This document shows positions 35,749 through 44,977 of a DNA stretch of 55,151 nucleotides, one piece after another. Positions within the stretch are counted from its first letter, which is position 1; every line of letters starts with the position of its first letter. Source of the stretch: Bacteroidota bacterium (GTDB taxonomy: Bacteria > Bacteroidota > Bacteroidia > AKYH767-A > OLB10); the NCBI GenBank assembly GCA_024638565.1, contig JAHEKC010000009.1, positions 1-55,151 on the forward strand. Direction: 5' to 3'. The notes under the pieces were generated by a model that searched no databases, had not been told where the DNA came from, and worked only from the letters and a program-made list of their open reading frames with translations. A program made the position numbers and the translations under genes.

Positions 35749-38274
35749 ATGAAAACGAAATCCGCATCAGTTTTGGCCGTGGCTGTCCTGCTATTAATAA
35801 CAGGCCTGGCAGTAAAAAAGTATGATGGCCGTGAAGCTGGCGGCGAGGTACCCGGATTTGACTACTTCTACGCACAGCGGGCCTTCCCGTACGGCAAGAT
35901 TGACTACGAGGCGCACCGGCAGGCGGCAGCCTCCTACGTGCATTCGGCCGCGGTCCGGCGCAACACGCTATCTGCCACGTGGCAGTTCGCCGGGCCTTCC
36001 AACATAGGCGGACGCATCTCGGATATTGAAATGCATCCTGCCGACCAGAACATCGCGTACCTCGCTGCCTCCTCCGGCGGCGTATTCAAAACCACGGATG
36101 CCGGGGTATCCTGGTTTCCTATCTTCGACACCGAGGTTTCTCTGTCCATGGGCGATATCGCCCTGGCCCCGTCCAACCCGGATATCGTATACGTGGGTAC
36201 CGGGGAGGCCAACGGCGGAAGCGGCTCGCTGACGTATGACGCGAACGGTGTATACAAATCAACGGACGGCGGCCTCACCTGGACGCACCTGGGACTGGAG
36301 CTGACCCGGATGACCGGCAAGATGGCCGTGCATCCCACGGATCCAGATATCGTATTCGCCGCCACCATGGGCGATATGTACGGTTCCGGACCCGACCGGG
36401 GATTGTACCGTTCCGCCGACGGCGGTACCACCTGGTCACAGGTGCTGTTCCTGACCGATTCCACAGGCTGCATAGACGTGGTGATCAATCCCCAGAATCC
36501 AAATTATGTTTTCGCTGCCATGTTCGAACGGTCGCGCAAACCCAACAATAAACGCTACTTCGGCGTGTCGAGCGGCCTCTGGCGCTCCACCGACGGCGGA
36601 TTGACGTGGAGCCAGCTCACCAACGGCCTGCCGGCAGTTGGCGGCCTGTACAGCCGCATTGCCGTAGACCTGTGCGAGACGAGCCCCTCGGTGGTATATA
36701 CCCAGTATGTCGACGACAACTACGAGTTCATGGGCATGTACAAGTCTACCGACAACGGGAATTCGTGGACACAGACCAACGATGCAGGGCTCAGCGGCAG
36801 CCAGGGGAGCGCGGGGTTCTGGTACGGGAAAATACGCGTGGACCCCACCGACCCGGATATCGTGTTTGCCATTGGCTTCGACATGTACAAAACGGAAACC
36901 GGCGGCAACAGCTGGGGACCCAGCTTCCCCAATGTGCATGTCGATCAGCATGCGATTGCCGTGCACCCGCTCAACAACGACTTCGTAATGAACGGCAATG
37001 ACGGCGGACTCTATATCTCCCAGGACGGCGGTTCCAACTGGAACCATCACAAGGACCTGCCCATCACGCAGTTTTACACCTGTGAGCTCGATGAAAGCGA
37101 TCCCAAGGTGCTGGTTGGCGGGACGCAGGACAACAATACGGTCCGTACACTGACAGGATCGTTCTTCGACTGGGATTACCTGATAGGCGGCGACGGATTC
37201 TATGCGCTTATCGATCCGGCCAACAACAATTACTGGTACGGTGAGTTCCAGTACGGCAACATTTTCCGTTCCGACGACGGCGGACAGAACTTTTCCTACA
37301 AAACCACCGGGCTCACCGGCACCGGCAACTGGAATACCCCGATCGTATTCATGCCCAATAACACCCAGACCCTGTTCACCGGTTACCAGCAGGTTTTCCG
37401 GACCAATAACCGGGGGGACAACTGGTTTCCCATCAGCCCGAACCTCACCACCATTGACCCGAACGGCAACCTCCTTTACGGCACCATTACGACCATCGAT
37501 GTCTCCACGCTGAACACGGATATCATATATGCCGGCACGGACGACGGCAAGGTGTGGGTGACCACGGACGGCGGCAACAACTGGAATATCGTTTCCGGAT
37601 CACTCCCGGTACGATGGGTCACCCGCATCACCTGCGATCCGTTCGTGCCTTCCCGGGCCTATGTCTCCCTTTCCGGGTACCGGTTCCATGATCAAATGGC
37701 CCATGTATACATGACCAGCAACAACGGCACCAGCTGGCAGGATATCTCCGGGAACCTGCCGGACATCCCCTGCAACGATATCATCGCCGATCCCACGATG
37801 GACAGTGTCCTGTACCTGGCAACGGATGCCGGGGTATATTATACCACGGACATGGGTACCGGCTGGAACGTGGCCGGCACGGGGATGCCGGTGCTGGTAT
37901 GCAATGACCTGCGGCTCCATGTACCTTCCGCCACGCTGCTTGTGGGCACCTATGGCCGCGGCATGTACAAGATGAGCACCAGTGTCCTTCTGGATGTACG
38001 CGGTGAACGCAAACGCCTGTCCGGGCTGAACCTGTTCCCCGTGCCGGCAAAGGACTATTTGGATATCGCCTTTGATTCACCCGGCCCGGCCCGTGGACGG
38101 GTGGAAATCCTTGACCTCGCAGGCCGCCAGCTGGCTGTCGTTTACGAAGGACCGTTCACCGCCGGCCGGAATGCCTTCAGGTGGGAGCCGGACCGTTTGG
38201 CAGGAGGTGCCTGCCTGGTGGTGGTCACCGCCAATGGAAGTGCCGTATCCGGGAAGGCGATCCTGGCGCAGTAA
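35749..38274 (+). CDS. Asp-box (sortilin/GH74-like) propeller protein with T9SS sorting domain
   Basis: Secreted 841-aa protein. A hydrophobic N-terminal signal (SVLAVAVLLLITGLAV) is followed by about 60 residues of spacer and then some 12 Asp-box units of the form (G/x)-(V/L)-(Y/F)-x-(S/T)-x-D-x-G-x-x-W, for example GVYKSTDGGLTW and GLWRSTDGGLTW. Such repeats build seven- to ten-bladed propellers as in sortilin and GH74 xyloglucanases; I see no proof of glycosidase activity. The last 80 residues are a type A T9SS CTD (LNLFPVPAKDYLDIAF, ILDLAGRQLAV). It is probably exported through the SprE-dependent system. Confidence 0.9.
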   Translation: MKTKSASVLAVAVLLLITGLAVKKYDGREAGGEVPGFDYFYAQRAFPYGKIDYEAHRQAAASYVHSAAVRRNTLSATWQFAGPSNIGGRISDIEMHPADQNIAYLAASSGGVFKTTDAGVSWFPIFDTEVSLSMGDIALAPSNPDIVYVGTGEANGGSGSLTYDANGVYKSTDGGLTWTHLGLELTRMTGKMAVHPTDPDIVFAATMGDMYGSGPDRGLYRSADGGTTWSQVLFLTDSTGCIDVVINPQNPNYVFAAMFERSRKPNNKRYFGVSSGLWRSTDGGLTWSQLTNGLPAVGGLYSRIAVDLCETSPSVVYTQYVDDNYEFMGMYKSTDNGNSWTQTNDAGLSGSQGSAGFWYGKIRVDPTDPDIVFAIGFDMYKTETGGNSWGPSFPNVHVDQHAIAVHPLNNDFVMNGNDGGLYISQDGGSNWNHHKDLPITQFYTCELDESDPKVLVGGTQDNNTVRTLTGSFFDWDYLIGGDGFYALIDPANNNYWYGEFQYGNIFRSDDGGQNFSYKTTGLTGTGNWNTPIVFMPNNTQTLFTGYQQVFRTNNRGDNWFPISPNLTTIDPNGNLLYGTITTIDVSTLNTDIIYAGTDDGKVWVTTDGGNNWNIVSGSLPVRWVTRITCDPFVPSRAYVSLSGYRFHDQMAHVYMTSNNGTSWQDISGNLPDIPCNDIIADPTMDSVLYLATDAGVYYTTDMGTGWNVAGTGMPVLVCNDLRLHVPSATLLVGTYGRGMYKMSTSVLLDVRGERKRLSGLNLFPVPAKDYLDIAFDSPGPARGRVEILDLAGRQLAVVYEGPFTAGRNAFRWEPDRLAGGACLVVVTANGSAVSGKAILAQ

Positions 38275-38305
38275 GAATTGATTAACTGAAAAGCGAAACC
38301 ATCCC

Positions 38306-39016
38306 ATGACTACCAGAAGAAAGTTTATTCGAAACAGTACCCTGATTGCCGCGGCGACCACCCTGCCCGGTGCCGGAAAGACCTTGTGGGCGGCGGGGGC
38401 AAAGGATTCCTTCAACCTGCCGCCACTGGCCTATAAGTTCGATGCGCTGGAACCCTACATTGACCGGAAGACCATGGAGATCCACCATGGGAAACACCAT
38501 GCCGGGTATGTCAGGAAGCTGAATGCGGCGCTTGCGGAATCAGATCCGGAAGGTCCGGACATGTCCACGCTGGAAGAGATCCTGTCGCATGCCGCGGAAC
38601 TGCCGGTGGCTGTCCGGAACAATGCCGGCGGCCATTGGAACCACACCCTGTTCTGGAAGGTCATGAAGCCGGGTGGCGGTGGTGCGCCCACAGGTACCGT
38701 GGCCCGGATGATCGATGCTTCGTTCGGGTCGTTCGAAAACATGTACACGGCATTCAACGATGCGGCCCTTTCCCGGTTCGGGTCCGGCTGGGCATGGCTG
38801 GTGGTACGCAAGGGCATGCTCAGCGTGGCCTCCACACCCAACCAGGACAACCCGTTGATGCCCGATGCAGGCGTGAAAGGCACCCCTGTACTGGGTATCG
38901 ACGTATGGGAGCATGCTTATTACCTGAAGTACCAGAACCGGCGGGCGGAATATGTCAAGGCATGGTGGAACCTCGTGAACTGGGAAGAGGTGAACCGGAG
39001 GGTGGCCGGGGAGTGA
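38306..39016 (+). CDS. Fe/Mn superoxide dismutase with twin-arginine signal
   Basis: Converts superoxide to H2O2 and O2. The metal ligands are all present: H60 (in MEIHHGKHH), H113 (NHTLFW), D199 and H203 ([10 protein letters not shown]). Unusually for the family, the first 30 residues are a Tat signal ([21 protein letters not shown]), so the folded, metal-loaded enzyme should be exported to the periplasm. Mn or Fe preference cannot be settled by eye. The gene starts 31 bp after the propeller gene. The mature domain is of normal length at about 203 aa. Confidence 0.94.
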   Translation: MTTRRKFIRNSTLIAAATTLPGAGKTLWAAGAKDSFNLPPLAYKFDALEPYIDRKTMEIHHGKHHAGYVRKLNAALAESDPEGPDMSTLEEILSHAAELPVAVRNNAGGHWNHTLFWKVMKPGGGGAPTGTVARMIDASFGSFENMYTAFNDAALSRFGSGWAWLVVRKGMLSVASTPNQDNPLMPDAGVKGTPVLGIDVWEHAYYLKYQNRRAEYVKAWWNLVNWEEVNRRVAGE

Positions 39017-39150
39017 GTAGCTGTGGCAGTGGCCAGGATGCAGTTTCAAGTACTGTATAACTGAATTGCTAATTAGTGGAGTCCAGATACCACTCAAACG
39101 GGGCACCTGCCGAAAAGCCATAAGAGTAGGCAACCTATTTAACCATTATC

Positions 39151-39492
39151 ATGAAAAAGTACATTGTATTGTACCATGCCCCGCAAGACGCCATGAAAGG
39201 CATGGAGAACATGTCAAAGGATGAGCAGGCCAAGGGCATGGAAGCCTGGATGCAGTGGGCCAACAAACTTGGGAGTAACCTGGTGGACATGGGCACACCG
39301 CTGATGAACGGACAGCACCTCAGTCCTGACGGCAAGAGTACGGCCAGCAAAAAGCAGGTTTCCGGCTATTCGGTCATCCAGGCCGAGAGCCTCGAGAACG
39401 CCAAGAAATTGCTGGAAGGGCATCCGCACCTGGGCTGGAACGCCGAATGCTCCATCGAGGTGCATGAGGCGATGCCGTTGCCTGGCATGTAG
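39151..39492 (+). CDS. YCII-related domain protein
   Basis: Cytoplasmic protein of 113 aa with the dimeric alpha/beta (ferredoxin-like) YCII fold: KYIVLYHAPQDAM at the start, an E-x-W-M-Q-W helix, VSGYSVIQAESLENAKKLL and EVHEAMPLPGM at the end. YCII proteins may act as small-molecule enzymes or sensors; no substrate is inferred. It has its own 134-bp upstream spacer and is followed by a strong terminator at 39511. Confidence 0.85.
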   Translation: MKKYIVLYHAPQDAMKGMENMSKDEQAKGMEAWMQWANKLGSNLVDMGTPLMNGQHLSPDGKSTASKKQVSGYSVIQAESLENAKKLLEGHPHLGWNAECSIEVHEAMPLPGM

Positions 39493-39510
39493 GCTTGCAT
39501 CGTATTTTAA

Positions 39511-39547
39511 AAACCGCCGGCTTACTCTTTTGGGCCGGCGGTTTTCT
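39511..39547. terminator. Bidirectional rho-independent terminator
   Basis: An 11-bp perfect stem (AAACCGCCGGC at 39511-39521 with GCCGGCGGTTT at 39534-39544) with a 12-nt loop is flanked by A-rich sequence on the left and TTTTC on the right. It sits between the convergent YCII and PfkB genes and can serve both. Confidence 0.85.
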
Positions 39548-39591
39548 AGTAGAAAGATTTATTTCCCAGGGGTTGGAATGTACACTCCGGC

Positions 39592-40515
39592 TTACACCAG
39601 CGTAATGTCGAACTGCACCAGGTCGATGAATTCCTGTACCCGCTCCTCGACCTCTTCCTGTTCGAGGTTCAGCATACGCTCCGTCCCGAATTTCTCCACG
39701 CAGAAGCTGGCCATGGCGGAGCCGTAAATGATGCCCCGCTTCATATTTTCAAATGAGACATCCTTGGTGCGTGCCAGGTATCCGATAAATCCCCCGGCAA
39801 AGGTATCACCTGCCCCGGTGGGGTCGAAGACATCTTCCAGCGGAAGGGCAGGCGCGAAAAAGACCTGTTCATCGTGAAACAGCAGGGCACCGTGCTCCCC
39901 TTTTTTGATCACCAGGTATTTCGGTCCCATCTGCAGGATTTTCTGGGCCGCCTTGACAAGTGAGTATTCGTTTGTGAGCTGACGGGCCTCCGCATCGTTA
40001 ATCGCAAGCACATCGACACGGGCTATGGCTTTCATCAATTCATCCCATGCGGATTCCATCCAGAAGTTCATCGTATCCATGACCACAAGCCGGGGCCGCT
40101 TCTCGATGCGGTCCATCACGGTCTGCTGCACCTGCGGGCTGAGATTTCCGAGCATCAGGAATTCGCATGCCTGGTAGCTTTCCGGAAGCACCGGGTCGAA
40201 GTCGGCCAGCACGTTCAACTGGGTATCCAGCGTATCCCTGCTGTTCATGTCTTCATGGTACCTGCCCTTCCAGAAAAACGACTTTTCCCCGTCCCGGACC
40301 TGAAGACCTTCTGTCCCGATGCCGCGGCGGTTGAGGTCCTTTATCGTATCCCGCGGGAAATCATCCCCGACCACCGAGACCAGTTTGATGTCGGTGGTGA
40401 AATAAGAGGCGGCAAGGGAAGCGTAAGTCGCAGCGCCGCCTATTATCTTATCCGTTTTGCCGAATGGCGTTTCAATGGCGTCAAATGCAACGGTGCCGAC
40501 AACGATCAGGCTCAT
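39592..40515 (-). CDS. PfkB-family sugar kinase
   Basis: Cytoplasmic kinase of 307 aa in the ribokinase/PfkB family. The N-terminus has GGAATYASLAAS, and the ATP/anion-hole motif with the catalytic Asp is DPTGAGDTFAGGFIGYLA near residues 229-246. Substrate residues are not diagnostic; a sugar or nucleoside is likely. The ATG at 40515 begins MSLIVVGTVAFDAIETP. A perfect -7 box lies at 40546-40553. The gene is divergent from nuoA. Confidence 0.88.
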   Translation of the reverse strand: MSLIVVGTVAFDAIETPFGKTDKIIGGAATYASLAASYFTTDIKLVSVVGDDFPRDTIKDLNRRGIGTEGLQVRDGEKSFFWKGRYHEDMNSRDTLDTQLNVLADFDPVLPESYQACEFLMLGNLSPQVQQTVMDRIEKRPRLVVMDTMNFWMESAWDELMKAIARVDVLAINDAEARQLTNEYSLVKAAQKILQMGPKYLVIKKGEHGALLFHDEQVFFAPALPLEDVFDPTGAGDTFAGGFIGYLARTKDVSFENMKRGIIYGSAMASFCVEKFGTERMLNLEQEEVEERVQEFIDLVQFDITLV

Positions 40516-40545
40516 GGTTCTATGGATTCAGGTTAAAATGGCCAG

Positions 40546-40553
40546 CAAAGCTA
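40546..40553 (-). promoter_or_regulatory. -7 box of the PfkB kinase promoter
   Basis: Reads TAGCTTTG on the minus strand, a perfect TAnnTTTG match 30 bp before the ATG at 40515. The nearest TTTG lies 14 bp upstream, shorter than the standard spacing. Confidence 0.55.
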
Positions 40554-40618
40554 GGAAATAAGAAATGCAAACCGGGGCAATTACGACGCCTGGCGCTGCC
40601 GGAAGATGATATGTTTGC

Positions 40619-40626
40619 TACCTTTG
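40619..40626 (+). promoter_or_regulatory. -7 box of the nuo operon promoter
   Basis: TACCTTTG is a perfect TAnnTTTG match 37 bp before the nuoA ATG at 40664. No -33 TTTG is seen at the standard distance. Confidence 0.6.
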
Positions 40627-40663
40627 ACCACACCAGCATCCACCTTAAAACTCAAGCATTGTT

Positions 40664-41014
40664 ATGGGTCCGGCATCGATGATTGTATTGATAATTAGCG
40701 CGGTAGTTTTCTCCGCGGGTGCCATCCTTTTGTCCAGGGTGCTTGTGCAGGCTACGCCAAACCCGGTCAAGGGTGAACCCTATGAATGCGGGGTACCCAC
40801 CATCGGAAAATCCTGGACCCAGTTCAACGTAGGGTACTACCTATTTGCGCTGATATTTTTAATTTTCGATGTCGAACTGATCTTCCTGTTCCCGTGGGCC
40901 GTGGTGGCACGCCAGCTTGAATGGCTGGCCCTGGTAGAAATCCTGATCTTCCTCTTCATCCTTTTCCTGGGCCTGTTGTATGCACACCGCAAGGGTGCGC
41001 TCAGGTGGGTGTAA
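40664..41014 (+). CDS. nuoA: NADH-quinone oxidoreductase subunit A
   Basis: Membrane subunit next to the quinone site; 116 aa with three membrane helices. The conserved loop YECGVP (near 46-51) contains the family's flexible-loop cysteine, and the second helix carries the conserved acidic residues in FLIFDVELIFLFPW. First gene of the operon; a second in-frame ATG at 40679 is possible, but the first is within a better leader. It is followed by nuoB after 18 bp. Confidence 0.95.
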   Translation: MGPASMIVLIISAVVFSAGAILLSRVLVQATPNPVKGEPYECGVPTIGKSWTQFNVGYYLFALIFLIFDVELIFLFPWAVVARQLEWLALVEILIFLFILFLGLLYAHRKGALRWV

Positions 41015-41032
41015 GACATATGCTGAAAGCCC

Positions 41033-41581
41033 ATGACAAATAAGAACCCCGATCCATTTCCAGGCCAGGTCCATGATTCACCGGGCGGCGGCATCCTGGT
41101 CAGCACCCTGGACGATGTCATCGGCTGGGCCCGCTCCAACAGCTTGTGGCCACTGGTGTTCGGAACAAGTTGCTGCGCCATCGAAATGATGAGTACGGCT
41201 TCCGCCAAGTACGACTGGTCACGCTTCGGCTTCGAGGTGGCGCGCGCCACGCCCAGGCAGGCGGACGTCATCATCATAGCAGGGACCATTGTGAACAAGA
41301 TGGCACCCGTGCTGAAACGACTGTACGACCAGATGGCAGATCCCAAGTATGTGATCGCCATGGGTGCCTGCGCCACCAGCGGCGGGCCATTTTTCTACAA
41401 TACCTATTCCGTGGTCAAGGGCGCGGATCATGTCATACCGGTCGACGTTTACGTGGCCGGCTGCCCGCCCAGGCCCGAAGCCCTGCTGCATGCGCTTTTG
41501 ACCCTCCAGAAGAAGGTCCGCCAGGGCGGCAAGCGGGAGAAGATCACGATCGATAAATTCTGGGAACAACCAACATCCTGA
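41033..41581 (+). CDS. nuoB: NADH-quinone oxidoreductase subunit B
   Basis: Carries the terminal iron-sulfur cluster N2, which hands electrons to quinone. The four ligands are visible: C47-C48 in GTSCCAIE, C113 in GACATSGG and C144 in GCPPRPE. At 182 aa it is typical, with a slightly extended N-terminus. The stop is 3 bp before the nuoC start. Confidence 0.97.
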   Translation: MTNKNPDPFPGQVHDSPGGGILVSTLDDVIGWARSNSLWPLVFGTSCCAIEMMSTASAKYDWSRFGFEVARATPRQADVIIIAGTIVNKMAPVLKRLYDQMADPKYVIAMGACATSGGPFFYNTYSVVKGADHVIPVDVYVAGCPPRPEALLHALLTLQKKVRQGGKREKITIDKFWEQPTS

Positions 41582-41584
41582 CCC

Positions 41585-42040
41585 ATGACCAGCGAAGCAT
41601 TGAAAACCGCCATCACAGCGTTGCTGCCGGAAGCTGCGTTCGAAGATGGTCGCGAGTGGCTCAATGTGCGTATTGAAGCGAAGGACTGGAAAGCGTTTGC
41701 CGAAAGGCTGCGTTATCAACCGGGCCTGGATTTCGATTACCTGTTCTGCCTTACCTGTGTCGACTGGCCGGCACATATGGACATGGTATACCACCTGACC
41801 TCCACCGTGCACCGGCATACGGTCGTGGTGAAAGCGAAACTTGAACGCGAGGACCCGGCGATCGATACGGTATGCGACATATGGCGAACCGCCGAATTTC
41901 ATGAGCGCGAGGTTTACGACCTGTTCGGGGTACGATTCAACGACCATCCGGACCTCAGGCGGCTGCTGCTCACCGACGACTGGAAAGGCTGGCCCCTGAG
42001 AAAAGACTACGAAGACCCGGTAAACATGATCAAGCTTTGA
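41585..42040 (+). CDS. nuoC: NADH-quinone oxidoreductase subunit C
   Basis: Peripheral-arm subunit (30-kDa family), 151 aa, separate from nuoD rather than fused to it as in some Bacteroides. The signature region is EFHEREVYDLFGVRFNDHPD followed by LRRLLLTDDWKGWPLRKDY. It has no cofactor and helps hold NuoD and NuoB together. Confidence 0.96.
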   Translation: MTSEALKTAITALLPEAAFEDGREWLNVRIEAKDWKAFAERLRYQPGLDFDYLFCLTCVDWPAHMDMVYHLTSTVHRHTVVVKAKLEREDPAIDTVCDIWRTAEFHEREVYDLFGVRFNDHPDLRRLLLTDDWKGWPLRKDYEDPVNMIKL

Positions 42041-42097
42041 GCGCTCCTGTAACCTGACCCTGATATTGCCCACCGGCCCACGAACCACCTGACCTGA

Positions 42098-43213
42098 ATG
42101 CTTGAAGAAATAGGGAAAACAGAAGAGGGCGACCTGATCATCAATATAGGCCCGCAGCATCCCTCCACCCATGGCGTGCTGCACCTGGTGATCACCCTTA
42201 ACGGGGAAACGGTTAAAAAGGTGGAACCCCACCTTGGTTATATCCACCGCTCCATCGAAAAGATGAGCGAGTCGCTTTCATACCGGCAGTTCATCTACGC
42301 CACCAGCCGGATGGACTACCTGTCATCGCACATCAACAACCACGGTTGTGCCCTTTGCGTCGAACAGGGCCTGGAGGTGGAGATCCCCGAGCGGGCGCAG
42401 GTGATCCGGGTGCTCATGGGAGAACTCACGCGTATTGCCTCTCATGTGCTATGGTGGGGCGCCCTTGCGATGGACGTGGGTGCTATTACCCCGTTTTTCC
42501 ACGCCTTCCGGGAACGGGAACTGCTTAACGACCTGATGGAAGAAACCTGCGGGGCCCGCCTTACCATGAATTACATGGTGCCCGGCGGTGTAATGTTCGA
42601 CCTTCACCCCAACTTCCAGCGCCGTGTACACGAGTTCATCAGCATGTTCAAATCGAAGATCGGCGAGTATGACGAGCTGGTAACCAACAATGCCATTTTT
42701 ATCAACCGGATGAAAGGTGTCGGGTATATCTCCCGGGAAGACGCCATCTCGTACGGCTGTTCCGGCCCCGTGGCAAGGGCCAGCGGGGTCTCGTGCGATA
42801 TCCGCAAACTTTACCCTTATGATATCTACGGCAAGGTGCAGCTGGAAGAGGTGCTGGATGACGGCGGGGACTGCTATGCACGGTATATCGTCCGCATGAA
42901 GGAGATGCAGCAATCGCTGTCTGTGATCGAGCAGTTGATCGACAACATTCCGTCGGGCGACCATATGGCCAAGACCAAGGCCGTGCTGAAGCTGCCCAAG
43001 GGAGAGTACTATTCGCGGGTGGAGACGGCGCGAGGTGAATTCGGTGTGTACATCGTCAGCGAGGGGAAGATGACCCCCTACCGTATCAAGTACCGGTCAC
43101 CCGGTTTCTCAAACCTGTCTGCCATAGATCACATGGCCCGGGGACAGAAGATCGGCGACCTGGTGGCCATCATGGGATCGCTGGATCTCGTGATACCTGA
43201 TATAGATAGATAA
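42098..43213 (+). CDS. nuoD: NADH-quinone oxidoreductase subunit D
   Basis: The 49-kDa subunit, which forms the quinone pocket with NuoB. Key stretches are IGPQHPSTHGVLHL with the quinone-binding His, LGYIHRSIEKM, GALAMDVGAITPFF and YYSRVETARGEFGVYIVS. At 371 aa it is slightly shorter than the E. coli domain, with an intact C-terminus (IMGSLDLVIPDIDR). The next gene is nuoH; nuoE, nuoF and nuoG, which usually follow, are absent. Confidence 0.97.
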   Translation: MLEEIGKTEEGDLIINIGPQHPSTHGVLHLVITLNGETVKKVEPHLGYIHRSIEKMSESLSYRQFIYATSRMDYLSSHINNHGCALCVEQGLEVEIPERAQVIRVLMGELTRIASHVLWWGALAMDVGAITPFFHAFRERELLNDLMEETCGARLTMNYMVPGGVMFDLHPNFQRRVHEFISMFKSKIGEYDELVTNNAIFINRMKGVGYISREDAISYGCSGPVARASGVSCDIRKLYPYDIYGKVQLEEVLDDGGDCYARYIVRMKEMQQSLSVIEQLIDNIPSGDHMAKTKAVLKLPKGEYYSRVETARGEFGVYIVSEGKMTPYRIKYRSPGFSNLSAIDHMARGQKIGDLVAIMGSLDLVIPDIDR

Positions 43214-43293
43214 TTATTCAATTGCCATGCAGCAATCGAGTATAAAACGGTTTTCGAGGTACGGTTGCGGCCCTCGTTTCGTCGTACGTCGGA

Positions 43294-43353
43294 CGGTTTT
43301 CGGCGGCCTTACCGAAACTGTTAATCACATGGTGAACCGATTGCCGAAAACCG
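43294..43353. repeat. 11-bp inverted repeat in the nuoD-nuoH spacer
   Basis: CGGTTTTCGGC (43294-43304) and its exact complement GCCGAAAACCG (43343-43353) flank 38 bp. An additional CGGTTTTCG copy lies near 43248. The 176-bp spacer otherwise holds no gene. The repeat could fold into an RNA hairpin in the operon message. Confidence 0.6.
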
Positions 43354-43389
43354 AAACGATCAACGTAACCGGATAACGACAAACGAAAA

Positions 43390-44463
43390 TTGAGTCTCGA
43401 ATCCATCACCCACAGCGTTCACACCTGGCTGTATGACACTTTCAGCCCTGGTATGGCTTTGTTCCTGGAGTTCGTCATCGCGGGCCTTCTATGCATTGGC
43501 TTGTTTGCGATCCTGGGCCTGGTCCTGGTGCTGATGGAACGCAAGGTGTCCGCCTACATGCAGATCCGCCTCGGACCCAACCGCGTGGGCCCGAAAGGCG
43601 CATTGCAGACGCTGGCCGATACGCTCAAGCTGCTCAGCAAGGAAGGGCTGACCCCTCGGGGAGCGGACAGGTTCCTGTTTAACCTGGCACCGTTCGTGGC
43701 CATGATCGGCACGATGCTGCTGCTGGCACCCATCCCTTTCGCGAAAGGCTTCCAGCTGTGGGATATCAATATCGGGGTGCTGTACATCTCGGCCGTATCG
43801 TCGCTTGCAGTGATCAGCATCCTGCTGGCCGGGTGGGCCAGCAACAACAAGTACAGCCTGCTGGGCGCCATGCGCAGCGGCGCGCAGATCGTCAGCTATG
43901 AGCTGTCGGCAGGGCTTTCCATCATCGCCATTGTCGTGCTGACAGGCAGCCTTTCCATATCGGACATCATCGCTTCCCAGGCTGACGGGTGGTGGATCTT
44001 CAAGGGGCATCTGCCGGTATGGATCGCATTCGTCACCTTTATCATTGCGGTCACGGCAGAGACCAACCGCGCACCCTTTGACCTCGCGGAAGCGGAATCG
44101 GAGTTGACGGCAGGATTTCATACCGAGTATTCCGGAATGAAATTCGCGCTGTTCTTTCTCGCTGAATATATAAACATCTTCATCGTCTGCGCGATCGGGG
44201 CCATTTTGTTTTTCGGGGGCTGGATGCCATTCCATATCGGGAACTGGGAAGGCTTCAACCGGATCATGGATTACATTCCATCTTCGGTCTGGTTCTTCGG
44301 TAAAACATTCTTTCTCATATTTGTCATTATGTGGTTTCGGTGGACATTTCCCAGGCTCCGCATCGACCAGCTCCTCAACCTGGAATGGAAATACCTCTTA
44401 CCCATCAGCATGGTGAACGTACTGCTTATCACACTTGTGGCTATCCTGGGATGGCATTTCTGA
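43390..44463 (+). CDS. nuoH: NADH-quinone oxidoreductase subunit H
   Basis: Membrane subunit that links the quinone cavity to the proton channels; 357 aa, about eight helices. Diagnostic motifs are MQIRLGPNRVGPKG, the RAPFDLAEAESELTAGFHTEYSG loop (quoted in part: APFDLAEAESEL) and MKFALFFLAEY. The start is TTG at 43390, since there is no ATG before the conserved first helix. It follows the repeat-bearing spacer. Confidence 0.96.
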   Translation: MSLESITHSVHTWLYDTFSPGMALFLEFVIAGLLCIGLFAILGLVLVLMERKVSAYMQIRLGPNRVGPKGALQTLADTLKLLSKEGLTPRGADRFLFNLAPFVAMIGTMLLLAPIPFAKGFQLWDINIGVLYISAVSSLAVISILLAGWASNNKYSLLGAMRSGAQIVSYELSAGLSIIAIVVLTGSLSISDIIASQADGWWIFKGHLPVWIAFVTFIIAVTAETNRAPFDLAEAESELTAGFHTEYSGMKFALFFLAEYINIFIVCAIGAILFFGGWMPFHIGNWEGFNRIMDYIPSSVWFFGKTFFLIFVIMWFRWTFPRLRIDQLLNLEWKYLLPISMVNVLLITLVAILGWHF

Positions 44464-44506
44464 TTCAAAGACCTCATTCTCAAAGACCATACACTGGCCC
44501 CGGACG

Positions 44507-44977
44507 ATGACCCTAAAGACTTACTTCAGCAACATATTCTCCACCATAAGGTCCCTGCTCAAGGGGATGCGCCGGACGGGGTATTATTTCACTCATCACA
44601 AGGAGATCATCACCCAGCAGTATCCGGAATACAAGCCGCCGCTGCCGGAGCGGTTTCGGGGCGAGGTGGTGATGCCCCATAACGCGGACAATGAACATAA
44701 ATGCACCGGGTGTACGGCCTGCGAACTGGCCTGCCCCAACGGCACCATTAAGATCGTAACCAAGCAGGAGATTAACGCTGCCGGAAAAAAGAAGAAAGCA
44801 CTTGATACTTTCGTTTACCACCTGGAACTCTGCACCATGTGCAACCTGTGCATTGTGGCCTGTCCCACGGATGCCATTGAAATGGCGCAGTCATTCGAAC
44901 ACAGTGTCTTCGACAGGAATAGCCTGATCAAAACGCTGAACGAACCCGGGTCGAAACTTGAAGAGGGAATTGAATAA
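44507..44977 (+). CDS. nuoI: NADH-quinone oxidoreductase subunit I
   Basis: Carries two 4Fe-4S clusters (N6a/N6b) linking the input module to N2. The motifs are C66-x2-C69-x2-C72-x3-C76 in CTGCTACELACP and C109-x2-C112-x2-C115-x3-C119 in CTMCNLCIVACP. An open frame runs 24 codons upstream into nuoH, but the ATG at 44507 matches the family start (MTLKTYFSNIF). 156 aa. The spacer behind it is repeat-derived. Confidence 0.96.
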   Translation: MTLKTYFSNIFSTIRSLLKGMRRTGYYFTHHKEIITQQYPEYKPPLPERFRGEVVMPHNADNEHKCTGCTACELACPNGTIKIVTKQEINAAGKKKKALDTFVYHLELCTMCNLCIVACPTDAIEMAQSFEHSVFDRNSLIKTLNEPGSKLEEGIE

